Shown in pieces: positions 35,601-45,031 of a stretch of DNA of 64,000 nucleotides. A program made the translations under genes and the position numbers. The stretch is from NCBI GenBank assembly GCA_022711465.1, contig JAKLEZ010000027.1:1-64000 (forward strand), read 5' to 3'. Numbering within the stretch: position 1 is the first letter of the stretch; each line of letters begins with the position of its first letter. The notes beneath the pieces were generated by a model that was not told where the DNA came from, did not search any database, and saw nothing but the letters and a program-made list of their open reading frames with translations. Source of the stretch: Planctomycetota bacterium. Lineage in GTDB: Bacteria; Planctomycetota; Phycisphaerae; UBA1845; PWPN01.

Positions 35601-36258
35601 ACCAGGTGACGTTCGCACCCTGGTCGAGAGTCAATTGCCGGGTGTACTCCACCGTTGCCCGTGCGGTGTCCATCGAGTTCACCGGATGAATCACCGGCGG
35701 GATCGGGTAGAAACGAAGCGTGTCAATCGCGAACGAATAGGGCGTGTTGGCGGATGCCCATTCGACCGCGTCGAGACGGAAATAGTAGGCTGTGGCTGGA
35801 TCGAAGCTCGTGGTCCCATCGTAGTAGGTGACCTCGTCCGGAGGGATGACGTTCTTGGAGACCGTGGTCCAGCCGGCGTTGGCCGGTACGCTGATTGAAT
35901 AGGCTGCCCGGGCTTTCACCGTCCACTGTGTCCCGTTCCAGGTCCCCGCGTACACGCGGAGCCAAAAACCGACCGTCCCCGTGGCCGGACCGTCGTAGCG
36001 AACGGTGACATCGAACCTGTTGGACGTCAGGTCCAGCGTGGTTCCGCTCTGATAGGAGGCGGGATAAATCCGCAGCAGGGCATAGCCCGTGTCGCTGACA
36101 TCGCATCGGACCGCCGTGTCGCTGTCGATCAGGTACGGAGCCCCTGCAGGGGCAACGTTCTCCAGTCCGGCCAGCGAGGAGAAGTCGTTCAGATAACTGT
36201 CGGCGGCTGCGACCCCGACCAGTGACAACGCCAGAACCACGCTCGTCAAGTATCGCAT
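32623..36258 (-). CDS. Secreted protein with two copies of a 330-residue module, Ig and InlB-like domains
   Basis: The ATG at 36258 has AAAGGAG upstream; 1211 residues, signal peptide 1-20. A beta-sandwich (about 22-185) is followed by a He_PIG/Ig-like domain (about 189-275). Two long modules of unknown family follow (about 284-620 and 805-1130), each marked by TSLASDG, ADLKDLDA, WFSR..QMT.VN..LYGIKNDW and GSGTSAT.H.G.VYIKRG; a beta-propeller is likely. Between them are two InlB-like repeats (FLGWSVDG, FVRWDVEG). The EF-hand/Cys tail has the swapped order of its two loops. The same module occurs in the next gene upstream. Confidence 0.75.
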   Translation of the reverse strand: MRYLTSVVLALSLVGVAAADSYLNDFSSLAGLENVAPAGAPYLIDSDTAVRCDVSDTGYALLRIYPASYQSGTTLDLTSNRFDVTVRYDGPATGTVGFWLRVYAGTWNGTQWTVKARAAYSISVPANAGWTTVSKNVIPPDEVTYYDGTTSFDPATAYYFRLDAVEWASANTPYSFAIDTLRFYPIPPVIHPVNSMDTARATVEYTRQLTLDQGANVTWSLGQHPAGMAIDPTGRISGWTPSTGDLGKSFTVEVTATNTSGSDTKTWEAFVNPAATSIQFAVESTPEPSEFGTSLASDGTRLYYFKKDTGQLFCPDPGTSGSWFVLASAPGGGDGADCGSLAFYAGLGAQGALITRRDLGGGERVLCTYDIATNIWIAHGNRNFGNTGYVVIGDTLYGNAHAAMVNQGGPTTIADLKDLDAITCQRAAFVTGTGGILGEAADWFSRAVQMTTVNGMLYGIKNDWTSPAGTGDRLWVIKPSAIVPNQYIGPNWDDWTHNASTAIDLGPLPFEPGYSSAIVPLPAGWSAEIGGLGGLLIIAGRSPSNHEGWGEPSSQYALYDIAGGTFTVKNLPGTTGSGTSATFHQGKVYIKRGSSPSADNDPNTDLWVMSVSLADPCAMASTLAVNSAPTEGISVYMSADDCDGNNTGTTPFTRSVGYQEYVSILAPILKGYTFLGWSVDGAEPATTDQLLSLQVTAPVTATATYQLRCDTPVVFNVSAEGPGDPVAVAYTPKDCSGGETATTPFTVSFGSGETVTLAAPYVPHMTFVRWDVEGETPIENSSATLAANGPKTLRAVYGPETPAYRTGCWQFVQMSTPVEGSYGTSLASDGYYLYYMTANGQLYRSPDGHGWLPLADAPSDPDGDPDGALAFYPGLGDQGTLVTNRDVGLCTYDIATDTWSVRVNRYFGHTGFTVIGDYLYGNSHAAAVNQGGPTTVADLKDLDAPSCFRAAFTGLEGRDPGWFSRVVQMTAVNDILYGIKNDWQTSPASDGDRLWSIDPKDLRLNTKTGPEWYEWTHEESPAIDLGQLPFEPGYGSAMAPLPAKWSCGVGNDGGLLIVAGRANGNQEGFGPDPSPSFTIYDIASKQFTTGVLPAATGSGTSATTHKGRVYIKRGGEPASPYNTTLWVMSLQGTSFDLNFDGHVNRDDLELYFAPCFSGPTIPFGTILVNDELFDCRAGDYDQDGDVDQADFGSFQRCLSRNPLQPISPDCQ

Positions 36259-36484
36259 CCGGAGGTCTCCTTTCACTGGTGGCGGGTCGGCAGACGGGGG
36301 CGTGGTCCTCAACTGGACCGATCCGCGATTCGGTCCGTCTCCTTACCCCTGCCCGTTTCTGCATCCATCGAGGCTTCCAGAGCCTCAGATTCCAGTATGC
36401 CAGCATGCCGGAGGGAATTCAAGCCGATGGAATTCCCGGCCCTCTATCGCCCAGTGGAGAATCGGGTGACAGACTGGAACTCGT

Positions 36485-39400
36485 CTACTCCCAGTTCAGC
36501 CCATCTACCCACAGGTCGAACGGATCGTTCCCCATCGAGTCGAACTGCAGCGTGATGCAGTCCACCTTCCGGAGGCTCATCGTCTCTGCTTGGACTTGTT
36601 TCTGGGCCGCCTGGGCCTCCTCCGGGCTGAGCGGCTTGACCACCCAGAGATCATCGTTGGTGGGACCGTAGTTCATCCCGCCGCGCTTGATGAAGACCTT
36701 CCCCTGGTGGAATGCGGCCGACGTGCCCGACCCTGTCGGACCGGGCAGGTGTCCCAGGACGGGGTATCTGGCGGTGGCGATGTCGTAGATCGCGTAGCTG
36801 TCGGACGGTTGTCCGTAGCCCTCGTTGTTGCTTGGCGAACTGGCGGCCACGATGAACAAACCGCCCTTGCCTCCGACCGCCGTCGACCAGTGGGGCGGCA
36901 GAGCGACCAGGGCTGAGCCGTGACCGACCTCGAACGGCAGGCTGCCCAAGTCGGTGACCGGCGTGCGGGCCTCCTTCCACTGTTTCTCGTCCCAGTGGAA
37001 GCCTCCCCCGAATGACGACGGCTTGTAGTCATCAGGATCGAAGACAAACAGCCGATCGCCGCTCTTGTCCGCCTCACCAGGCTGGGGTGTGGTCCAGTCG
37101 TTCTTCATCCCGTAGACCCTGCCCTGCCCCGCGACCAGCTTGGCCGCCCGGCTGAACCACCAGGCCGCCCCCCGGTCGCCCTTCAGGCCTTCAAACACCG
37201 TCCGCTCGTCCGTCGCCGTCGGCCTGGACAGGTCAAACCGGCTGATCGGTCCGCCATAGTTGCCGCCCACCGCATGGGAGATGCCGTACAGGTAGTGCCC
37301 GAGTACAGCCGTGCCGTGACTCGGCGTGCACCATGTCGCCGTCCATCTCCAGGTGTCCTTCTCGATGTCGTACACGACGTAGCGGCCGGGATTCTGGCCG
37401 TGCTCGTCGCGCCGGGGGTCGTTGTGACGCACGATCAGGCGGCCCTTGCCGTCCGCCCCTTCCCAATAGGCGAGCATCTGGTTCTGCCAGCCCCCGGCGT
37501 CGCTTTTCAGGTCGGCGGATGGGCTCTTGCGACCGGTCCAGTCCTTGCCGCTCTCCGAACGCCAGAGTTGGTCGCCGTCGGTCATGGCGCAGAACAGGTA
37601 CTGGCCCGTCGAGACCAGTGACGTGTCCGACTGGCTCTCCATCGGTGTATCCACGGTCTCGAAACGCATGGCGTTGTCAATGTGCGGCGGGACGGCGCCG
37701 TCGAGGCTTTCCGAGCGGATCCACTCGTCGCTGCCGGCCAGCGGCATGGACACCCGGAGCCAGCCATAGCGAGCTTCGGGGTATGGCAGGTCGCCCAGGA
37801 GATTACGCGGGTTCTTGTTGTAGGCCGGCAGATAGGAGTAGGCCGCCTTCCCGCTGTGCAGACGAATGATCGGGTTGGGACCCTGGAACCCGCCGTTGTT
37901 GGGATTCTCGAAGCGGATCCACAGGGTGAGCGCCTTCGTGCGGGTCAGATCCCAGGCGGCGTTCCTGTCTTTCGGGAACGTGAGGGTGACATCGGCTCCC
38001 TGGTAGGGATCAGGCCGCACGCGAAGGCTGGTCTTGCCTGCGATGGCGTTCGCGTCATCGGTGAACACGACCTTGCCCTTCTTGTCGGGGTCGTTGCCCA
38101 TGCCCCAGCCCCACTGTGCGGCTTGCCCTTCGGTGGCGGATTCGGCCACCTCCTCGATGACGTAGAAGTCCCGGAAGGCCAGCCCGGCCAGGAATCCGTT
38201 GCTGACCGTCAGGCTGACGCGGCAGAAGCCGGGCTTGTCGAAGGCGTGCTCGACCTTGGCCGTGGTGTACTCTTTGCCGGCCACATCCCACCGGAAGATC
38301 AGGGCTCGCCCGGCCTCGTCCTTGCTGCCCGAAGCGTCGAAGGCGACCCGCTCGCCGACCCGGGCCCGCGAAGGGCCGTCGAGGACAGCCTTGGGGGCGT
38401 TCTTGCCCTCCGGATCGGCCTGGCCCCGGACGAGGTTCGTTACTTCCTCGATGAACTCGTCCTTGTCCTTGTTGCCTTTGAAGGTGTTGTTGGCCAGGTA
38501 CAGCGAGTCGGTGAAGCGGGCGAACAGTCCCCACCGGTTGTTCTCCAGCCGGTTGTTCTGGACGATCAGGTGATACATCTTCCACTTGGCGCCGCGGCTG
38601 CCGGCGTCGCCGCGGAACACGATGCCAGCCCCGTTGTTGTCGTGGCAATAGTCGCCGTCGATGACCGTGTGACTGCCGGACCCGCCGACGATCACGATGC
38701 CTCCATGATTGAAGTCGGCCTCGGGGGCGTTGTGCTTGCCATCGGGAAGGCCGTTGAAAGCCGCTTCGTTGCCGATCAGCACGGTGTGATCCGAGCCGCC
38801 CAGCCAGAAGCCGTAACTGCAGTGATTGGCCTTGTTGCGGATGAACGTGTTGCCCGGACTCCAGCTTTCGAAACCGTTGTTGTTGGCATAGGAGCAGTCA
38901 TTCTCGATGAACACGTTCCCGGTCTGGACCCACCCGTTGAGCGGGCGAAGAAACACGCCGTCGCCGCCGTGCGTGATGTCGTTGCGTTCGTAGAGATTGT
39001 CGTTGGAGCCAGTCTCCATGAGCACGCTGGTGGAATCGCGGGCATGAACCTCGCCGGGCTTCATCCGCAGGCCCCAGGACAGGTTGTTGTCCCGGACCAC
39101 GTTGCGGCACGCCAGCCACATCTTGAGGCAGACGTTGGAGCAATGCGAGAAATCGTTCTTCTCGATCAGGTTGTGGCTGGATTCCCACAGATCCAGACCG
39201 TTCCAGACATGATTGGCCTTGTTGCTGCGGATGACGCACTTGTGCATGCGCGTCAGAATGATGCCGCCGTTGCGGTCACCGTCGCCCCAGCCATAGTCCG
39301 GATCGTGGTAGTTGTCAGAGAAGTCGCAGCCCTCGATGGTCCATTCCGCCCCGTCGCGGGCCTCCAGGGCGCTGTTGAAGCCGTGGATCTTGATGTTCCG

Positions 39401-39658
39401 GATCGTCACCCTGGAGCGGCCCTCGGCCAGGATGCCGACACCCACGAAGGACTTCAGATCGCCCGCCTTGCCCGGCCCCCGAAGCGTGGCTCCGTTACCG
39501 TCAATCTTCACCCCGTCGGCCCGGATGACCAACGGAGCGTCGAGAACCGCGTCCTTGTCGAGCTTGAGGTTCTCCGTCACCACCCGGGGTGGACCAATTT
39601 GCTGGGCAAGAGCCGGGATCGTCAACAGTGCGGCAATGAGCAAGACGGTGTACGGCAT
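36485..39658 (-). CDS. Secreted right-handed beta-helix protein with PKD and shared module
   Basis: The ATG at 39658 (AGGAG upstream) gives 1057 residues with a signal peptide 1-18 ending ALAQ. A NosD-like parallel beta-helix spans about 45-400 (NDFSHCSNVCLK, NRWGLFARFT, ANNTFKGN). A PKD-type domain (about 420-500; VGERVAFDASGSKDE) and a beta-sandwich of carbohydrate-binding type (about 510-660) follow, then one copy of the 330-residue module (about 670-1010; WFSRAAKL, GMKNDW, GSGTSAAFHQGKVFIKRGG). Beta-helix proteins often act on polysaccharides, so a glycan-active or glycan-binding role is likely. No EF-hand tail. Confidence 0.8.
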   Translation of the reverse strand: MPYTVLLIAALLTIPALAQQIGPPRVVTENLKLDKDAVLDAPLVIRADGVKIDGNGATLRGPGKAGDLKSFVGVGILAEGRSRVTIRNIKIHGFNSALEARDGAEWTIEGCDFSDNYHDPDYGWGDGDRNGGIILTRMHKCVIRSNKANHVWNGLDLWESSHNLIEKNDFSHCSNVCLKMWLACRNVVRDNNLSWGLRMKPGEVHARDSTSVLMETGSNDNLYERNDITHGGDGVFLRPLNGWVQTGNVFIENDCSYANNNGFESWSPGNTFIRNKANHCSYGFWLGGSDHTVLIGNEAAFNGLPDGKHNAPEADFNHGGIVIVGGSGSHTVIDGDYCHDNNGAGIVFRGDAGSRGAKWKMYHLIVQNNRLENNRWGLFARFTDSLYLANNTFKGNKDKDEFIEEVTNLVRGQADPEGKNAPKAVLDGPSRARVGERVAFDASGSKDEAGRALIFRWDVAGKEYTTAKVEHAFDKPGFCRVSLTVSNGFLAGLAFRDFYVIEEVAESATEGQAAQWGWGMGNDPDKKGKVVFTDDANAIAGKTSLRVRPDPYQGADVTLTFPKDRNAAWDLTRTKALTLWIRFENPNNGGFQGPNPIIRLHSGKAAYSYLPAYNKNPRNLLGDLPYPEARYGWLRVSMPLAGSDEWIRSESLDGAVPPHIDNAMRFETVDTPMESQSDTSLVSTGQYLFCAMTDGDQLWRSESGKDWTGRKSPSADLKSDAGGWQNQMLAYWEGADGKGRLIVRHNDPRRDEHGQNPGRYVVYDIEKDTWRWTATWCTPSHGTAVLGHYLYGISHAVGGNYGGPISRFDLSRPTATDERTVFEGLKGDRGAAWWFSRAAKLVAGQGRVYGMKNDWTTPQPGEADKSGDRLFVFDPDDYKPSSFGGGFHWDEKQWKEARTPVTDLGSLPFEVGHGSALVALPPHWSTAVGGKGGLFIVAASSPSNNEGYGQPSDSYAIYDIATARYPVLGHLPGPTGSGTSAAFHQGKVFIKRGGMNYGPTNDDLWVVKPLSPEEAQAAQKQVQAETMSLRKVDCITLQFDSMGNDPFDLWVDGLNWE

Positions 39659-39840
39659 GTTCTCTCCTCGCGAACTCGCCAACACGACCTTCGACCCGCG
39701 GCGAGGCGATCTCCTCGGGGAAGGCTGTGTGCCCTACATGTTTCTCAGTCTTCTTCCCGTGCTGACTCGGCAGCCGGTCCCCCACCTTGCCTGCGGCCTG
39801 CTATCGAAGACGGATGGCGGCTCTCATTGAGCATCGCTCG

Positions 39841-41034
39841 TCACTTCTTCCCGTCCCCGCATCGATCCCGAACCTTGGCAAAAGCGTTCATCGCCCGGTC
39901 AAGGTCCTCCCGGCTGTGAGCCGCCGAGATCTGCACCCGGATCCGGGCCTTGCCCTTGGGGACCACGGGATAGCTGAAGCCGATGACGTAAATGCCTTCC
40001 TCGAGCATCATGGCGGCCATCTTCGTGGCCAATACCGCGTCGCCGAGCATGATCGGGGCGATCGGATGCTCGCCGGCCGGAATGCTGAACCCCCGCTCCG
40101 CCATACCCGCCCGGAATACCTTGCTGCTCGCCTCCAGCCGGTCGCGGAGTTCCGTCGAGCCGGAGACGATCTCCAGGGCCTTGAGCGTCGAGGCCGCCAC
40201 GGCCGGAGCAAGCGTGTTCGAGAACAGGTACGGCCGGCTCCGCTGGCGGAGCAGATCAACGATCTCCTTGCGACCGCTGGTGTAGCCGCCGGTCGCTCCG
40301 CCGAGGGCCTTTCCGAAGGTGCCGGTCAGAACGTCGATCCGCCCAACGACGCCGCGGTGCTCATGGGTGCCCCGCCCGGTCCGGCCGATAAAGCCCGTGG
40401 CGTGCGAGTCGTCCACCATGACAGCGGCGTCATACTTGTCGGCCAGCTCGCAGATGTCGGCCAGGGGGGCGATGCTGCCGTCCATCGAGAAGACGCCGTC
40501 CGTGGCGATCATTCTCATGCGGGCCCCGGCCGCTTCCTTCAGCTTGGCTTCCAGGTCGGCCATGTCGCAGTTCCTGTAGCGATAGCGCTGGGCCTTGCAC
40601 AGCCGAACGCCGTCGATGATGCTGGCGTGGTTGAGCTCATCGCTGATGATCGCGTCCTGCTCGCCCAGCACGGTCTCGAACAACCCGCCGTTCGCGTCCC
40701 AGCAAGAGCTGTACAGGATCGTGTCCTCGGTTCCCAGGAACTTGGTGATTGCCGCCTCGAGCTGCTTGTGCAGGTCCTGGGTGCCGCAAATGAACCGCAC
40801 GCTGGAGAGCCCGAACCCCCAACGCTTCAGCCCGGCCTGGGCGGCTTCGATCAGACGCGGATCGTTGGCCAGACCGAGGTAGTTGTTGGCGCAGAAGTTG
40901 ACCACTTCCCTTCCGCCCCGAACCGCAATCCGCGAACCCTGGGGCGTCGTAATCACTCGCTCCTCCTTGTACAGGCCACTTTGGCGAATCTCGTCCAGCG
41001 CCGCACTCACGTGGCCCTTCATCGTCTTGAACAT
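39841..41034 (-). CDS. kbl: 2-amino-3-ketobutyrate CoA ligase (glycine C-acetyltransferase)
   Basis: This 397-residue PLP enzyme (the E. coli enzyme is 398) converts 2-amino-3-ketobutyrate and CoA to glycine and acetyl-CoA. The fold-type I signatures are clear: FCANNYLGLA, the VDDSHATGF loop with the PLP-binding Asp, and TGTFGKALGGATGG with PLP Lys242. GAAAGGAAGG precedes the ATG. It lies downstream of tdh on the same strand, 169 bases away, completing threonine catabolism. Confidence 0.95.
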   Translation of the reverse strand: MFKTMKGHVSAALDEIRQSGLYKEERVITTPQGSRIAVRGGREVVNFCANNYLGLANDPRLIEAAQAGLKRWGFGLSSVRFICGTQDLHKQLEAAITKFLGTEDTILYSSCWDANGGLFETVLGEQDAIISDELNHASIIDGVRLCKAQRYRYRNCDMADLEAKLKEAAGARMRMIATDGVFSMDGSIAPLADICELADKYDAAVMVDDSHATGFIGRTGRGTHEHRGVVGRIDVLTGTFGKALGGATGGYTSGRKEIVDLLRQRSRPYLFSNTLAPAVAASTLKALEIVSGSTELRDRLEASSKVFRAGMAERGFSIPAGEHPIAPIMLGDAVLATKMAAMMLEEGIYVIGFSYPVVPKGKARIRVQISAAHSREDLDRAMNAFAKVRDRCGDGKK

Positions 41035-41203
41035 CGGCGTGTCCTTCCTTTCTTGGCGTGCCTGTCCACCTGCCGGAAACCCGCGTGGCACCGGCGTCTC
41101 GCCGGCGGGCCTTCAGCGTCTTGAGATGCCCTCTTCATCACCCGCCTTGCGGCCAACCACCGCAGCCGCCTTGCCCATCAACCTCACGCTTCACTTCCGC
41201 CAC

Positions 41204-42232
41204 CTACTTCTCCGACCAGTCCAGGACCACCTTGCCCGAATTGCCCGAACGCATGACCTCGAAGGCTTTCTCGAACTCGGTATAGTGGAAGCGGTGGGTA
41301 ATGATCGGGGCAATGTCCAAGCCGGATTGGATCATCACCGTCATCTTGTACCAGGTCTCGTACATCTCGCGACCGTAGATGCCCTTGATGGTCAGGCCGT
41401 TGAAGACCACGTAGTCCCAGTCGATCTCCGTCTTGGGCAGAATGCCGAGCAAAGCGATCTTCCCGCCGTGGCACATGTTGGCGATGAGATCGCGGAACGC
41501 GGCCGGGTTGCCCGACATCTCCAGACCGACGTCGAAGCCTTCCTGCATGCCCAGCTGCTTCTGCACCTCCTTCAGCGTCCCCTCCTTGACGTTGAGTGCC
41601 ACCGTGGCCCCCATCTTCTTGGCCAGGGCCAGCCGGTACGGGTTCATGTCCGTGACCACGACGTACCGAGCTCCCGCATGCTTGGCGATGGCCGTGGCCA
41701 TGATGCCGATCGGCCCCGCCCCCGTGATCAGGACGTCCTCTCCCAGGACATTGAACGACAGGGCACTGTGCGTCGCGTTCCCGAGCGGATCGAAGCTGCT
41801 GAGAAGCTCGAGCGGGATGTTCGGGTCCGCCGCCCAGACGTTGGTCACCGGGATGCTCAGGTACTCCGCGTAAGCCCCTGGCCGGTTGACACCCACGCCG
41901 GCCGTGTTCGGACACAGGTGGCGGCGACCCGCCAGGCAGTTCCGGCATCGCCCGCATACCAGGTGCCCCTCTCCGCTGACCAGATCGCCATGCTTGAAGT
42001 CGTGGACATTGGTCCCCACCTTCTCGACGATGCCTACAAACTCGTGCCCGACGGTCATGGGCACCGGAATCGTCTTCTGGGCCCAGGCGTCCCAGTTCCA
42101 GATATGCACGTCCGTGCCGCAAATGCTCGTCTTGAGAATCCGGATGAGGACGTCGTTGATGCCCATTTCGGGGACAGGCACGTCCTGAAGCCATAAACCT
42201 TCACGTGGATACGCCTTGACTAGCGCTTTCAT
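41204..42232 (-). CDS. tdh: L-threonine 3-dehydrogenase
   Basis: This 342-residue medium-chain zinc dehydrogenase (E. coli Tdh is 341) oxidises L-threonine with NAD to 2-amino-3-ketobutyrate, which Kbl then cleaves. It carries the catalytic-zinc motif SICGTDVHIW and GHEFVG, the structural-zinc cysteines CGRCRNC...C, the Rossmann motif GAGPIG, and the Tdh-typical GIYGREMYETWYKM. The ATG at 42232 is used; a GTG at 42238 is better placed for GGGAGGT and cannot be excluded. Confidence 0.95.
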   Translation of the reverse strand: MKALVKAYPREGLWLQDVPVPEMGINDVLIRILKTSICGTDVHIWNWDAWAQKTIPVPMTVGHEFVGIVEKVGTNVHDFKHGDLVSGEGHLVCGRCRNCLAGRRHLCPNTAGVGVNRPGAYAEYLSIPVTNVWAADPNIPLELLSSFDPLGNATHSALSFNVLGEDVLITGAGPIGIMATAIAKHAGARYVVVTDMNPYRLALAKKMGATVALNVKEGTLKEVQKQLGMQEGFDVGLEMSGNPAAFRDLIANMCHGGKIALLGILPKTEIDWDYVVFNGLTIKGIYGREMYETWYKMTVMIQSGLDIAPIITHRFHYTEFEKAFEVMRSGNSGKVVLDWSEK

Positions 42233-42710
42233 CTTGTGCACAGCTACCTCCCGAACGCAAAGGCCGGGCACCGGTCGGTCTGCGAATCCTGCCAGCCGGG
42301 CAGGATGCCTCGGTGTCAGCCGAGGAGGGCCTCGGCCGTTTTCCGGTATATTGTGCCGGAGTCCAGTATATTGAACACGCGGTTCCCCGAGTTGTCGAGA
42401 ATTCGCGAGAATTCGAACGCTTCGGGTTCCCTCGGCGTGCCATCTTGTGCGCAAATCAACTGGCTGTCAACTGCCGGGAAGAGCGGGGACTTGCCGGTGG
42501 CCGTCGCCCTCGCCAGGAGGCGGTCTGTCGCTGCCGAAGAAGCGCGGCCCAGACCGTGCTCGGGCGACCGCCCGCCACCCCATGCTGGGCTGGCAGGAGT
42601 GGCGCTGGGCTCGCAGGAGTGGCAGAACGACCGCCGGCTCTTCATGGGTCCCTGGGTCCACAATGCCGAGCGGTCCGCCGCGGGTACGCCCGCCCTTCAC
42701 CTCGCCAGCC
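42233..42710. other. Upstream region of tdh, no gene
   Basis: It lies between the tdh start and the end of the GH65 gene. It contains the direct repeats described separately at 42343-42415; open frames here are shadows. Confidence 0.5.
42343..42415. promoter_or_regulatory. Direct repeats upstream of tdh, operator candidate
   Basis: CCGGTATATTG (42343-42353) and CCAGTATATTG (42363-42373) are 20 bases apart. CGAGAATTCG occurs twice head-to-tail (42396-42405, 42406-42415). They lie upstream of tdh, the plausible place for a regulator and for -10 boxes read on the minus strand. Confidence 0.4.
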
Positions 42711-45023
42711 CTAATAGGCCACCTTGTATTCCTTTCCGCCGGTGAGTGCGATCGGCCGGCCGGCGACGGTGAGTTGCACATCAGGTCCGAGGGCCCCGAG
42801 GTCTCTGATGCGGACCTCCTCCGGGTCAATGGAGAACAGCAGCCGGTGTTCACGGTACTGCAGGTTGAATTGCATGCTTCGCCATGGCCTCGGAAGCCGT
42901 GGATTCACGCGCAGCCCCCTTTCCGAGAGGCAGACTCCGCCGAAACCGAAGACGGCCGCCATCCAGGCCCCACCCGCCGCCGTGCCGTGCAGGCCGGCAT
43001 AGGTGTCCTTGCGCCCGGTCAGCTCCTCGTCGATGTCCGAACCGGCGCAGATCAGAAACTCGCGGTAGGCGCGGTCCATCTCGCCCATCTCGGCTGCCAT
43101 GATCGCGTTGAGGGCGAAGCTCATGGACGAGAAGTTCATGCTCTTGTCTTTGTAGAAGTCCCAGTTGGCCTTCAGCACGTCCCGATCGAAGTCGTCACGG
43201 AACAGGACCATGGCCATGACCACGTCCGGCTGGTTGAGGGCCTGGTAGGGGAACACCGTCTCGAACCAGACCTTGCGCCGGGCCCGCAGGTCGTCCGGCA
43301 CGGGCTTGAGCTTGTAGAATCCCGCACATTGTTCATACACCTTCGTGGCCGGATCGAAGAGCAGAGTCAACCGGTCGGCCACCCGGAGCCATTGGGCCGG
43401 CTCATCGTCGGCGAGGCCCAGACGTCGTACGCACTCCGCGTATGCGATCGGATCGTCACCCCGCATGCCCTCGAGCACCTCGGCCGCCCACCGGAGGTTT
43501 CGTATGGCCAGGTAGTTTGTATAGAAGTTGTTAGTGCTCTCGCAGTGGCCCTCGTCCGGCCCGGCCACATCCATGATGTCGTAGGCGTCGCGGCCGCGGT
43601 CGTACCGGGCCCGGGACGCGAAGAACCTGGACGTCTCCACCAGAATGTCCGCGCCTTGATGGTGCAGGAAAGCCCGATCGTCCGTCGCCCAGTAGTACTG
43701 CATCACCGCGTAGGACACATCGCTGTTGATGTGGATGTTGGTGTGCGTGAAACGCCACCACTTGCCCAGGCACTCTTCGCCGAACGGCCCCGCCTGCCAG
43801 GCGAACTTGGCTCCCTGGTAACCGAGATCCTCGGCGATCCTGCGGCCCGGCTTCAGGCCCAGCCATCGCCAATGGAGACAGTGACGCGCGATTTCGGGAT
43901 CCGTGAACGTGTAGACCGGGACAATGTAGGTATCGGTGTCGTAGAACGTGTTGCCCTGGTAATACTCGCCGGTGAGCAACTTGACCGGCACGCTCAGCTT
44001 GTCGGTGTGGCGGGGGGCGGCTGCCAGAATGTGATGGAGACAGAAGCGAAGGTAACGCTGGGCCACCTCGTCGCCCTCGATTTCGACGTCGGCCCGGTCC
44101 CAGGCCTGCTCCAGCGACATCGTGTCAACTTCGGCAAGGGTCCCGAGTTCGCACTCGACGGCGCCGCTGATCTCCTGCTCCAAATCCACGTCCACTCCGA
44201 GGCGAGCGTCTTCCGAGGAGGTCAGGATGACGTACCGGTCCAGAACGATCGGTGCATGAGGCGGCTCCTCGAACTCGTAGACCGTGTAAACGGCGTCGTG
44301 CTCGATCACGGCTTCGGGCTCAATCACCGGGGCTGCTTCCACCAGTCTGTTGACCACGACCATGTCGATCTCGTGCTCACGGACGAGGGTGCGAGCCCGA
44401 AGATGACACGCCTCGGCCGGCTCCGCCGTCCGGTCGATGACCGAGAACTGGCGTTCACGCGTGGTGTTCGAGTAGACACGGCCGTCGATGCCGCTCAGGA
44501 TGCGAACCCGGCTGCGGTAGTTGAGGGGAGTCACCTGGTAGCGCATGTACACCCGGTGCGGGTGTTGCTGAGAGGCGAAACGCATCATCATGATGCGCGT
44601 GGCTTGCCCGCGGTCATCCTCGTGATCGAACCGGTATCCGTAAACCCCCGACGACAGGTTCAGCGTCTGGTTGAAGTGCGAAATCGTGCCCCGGGTGAAG
44701 GTCAACTCGCGGTTGTCGACGAAAACGCGAACCAGCAGGGGGTCGGGCAGATTGGCCACAGCCGGACTGCGGCCGGCGGAGTCAAAGTGCCGGGCGTCGA
44801 GATAACGCCGTTCCTGGTTCGAGACTCGGATCTGGCCGAACATATCCAGCTCGTCGTAGATGCCGTTGATCAGTGTCACCGGGCTGTACCCGTCGCGGTC
44901 CTCCGCCAGGTTGCCCTTGATCCCGAGATACCCGTTGGAGATGGTGAAAACACTGTTGTGCTGGCCCAGGGCCTGAGGGTCGTGCCGGGTGTTGATGATG
45001 AGCCAGCCCGTCTGGGGAGCCAT
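42711..45023 (-). CDS. GH65 family disaccharide phosphorylase
   Basis: About 770 residues. GH65 enzymes phosphorolyse alpha-glucosides (maltose, trehalose, kojibiose, nigerose) to beta-glucose 1-phosphate and a sugar. N-terminal super-sandwich (SNGYLGIKGNLAED), an (alpha/alpha)6 barrel and the catalytic acid Glu491 in DVAGPDEGH, followed by TNNFYTNYLA. HLTAAGGAW-like ending GLHGTAAGGAWMAAVFGFGG is typical. Substrate cannot be told. It starts eight bases after the HAD gene, so they are co-translated. An upstream HAD mutase fits conversion of beta-G1P to G6P. Confidence 0.9.
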   Translation of the reverse strand: MAPQTGWLIINTRHDPQALGQHNSVFTISNGYLGIKGNLAEDRDGYSPVTLINGIYDELDMFGQIRVSNQERRYLDARHFDSAGRSPAVANLPDPLLVRVFVDNRELTFTRGTISHFNQTLNLSSGVYGYRFDHEDDRGQATRIMMMRFASQQHPHRVYMRYQVTPLNYRSRVRILSGIDGRVYSNTTRERQFSVIDRTAEPAEACHLRARTLVREHEIDMVVVNRLVEAAPVIEPEAVIEHDAVYTVYEFEEPPHAPIVLDRYVILTSSEDARLGVDVDLEQEISGAVECELGTLAEVDTMSLEQAWDRADVEIEGDEVAQRYLRFCLHHILAAAPRHTDKLSVPVKLLTGEYYQGNTFYDTDTYIVPVYTFTDPEIARHCLHWRWLGLKPGRRIAEDLGYQGAKFAWQAGPFGEECLGKWWRFTHTNIHINSDVSYAVMQYYWATDDRAFLHHQGADILVETSRFFASRARYDRGRDAYDIMDVAGPDEGHCESTNNFYTNYLAIRNLRWAAEVLEGMRGDDPIAYAECVRRLGLADDEPAQWLRVADRLTLLFDPATKVYEQCAGFYKLKPVPDDLRARRKVWFETVFPYQALNQPDVVMAMVLFRDDFDRDVLKANWDFYKDKSMNFSSMSFALNAIMAAEMGEMDRAYREFLICAGSDIDEELTGRKDTYAGLHGTAAGGAWMAAVFGFGGVCLSERGLRVNPRLPRPWRSMQFNLQYREHRLLFSIDPEEVRIRDLGALGPDVQLTVAGRPIALTGGKEYKVAY

Positions 45024-45031
45024 GGGTGACC

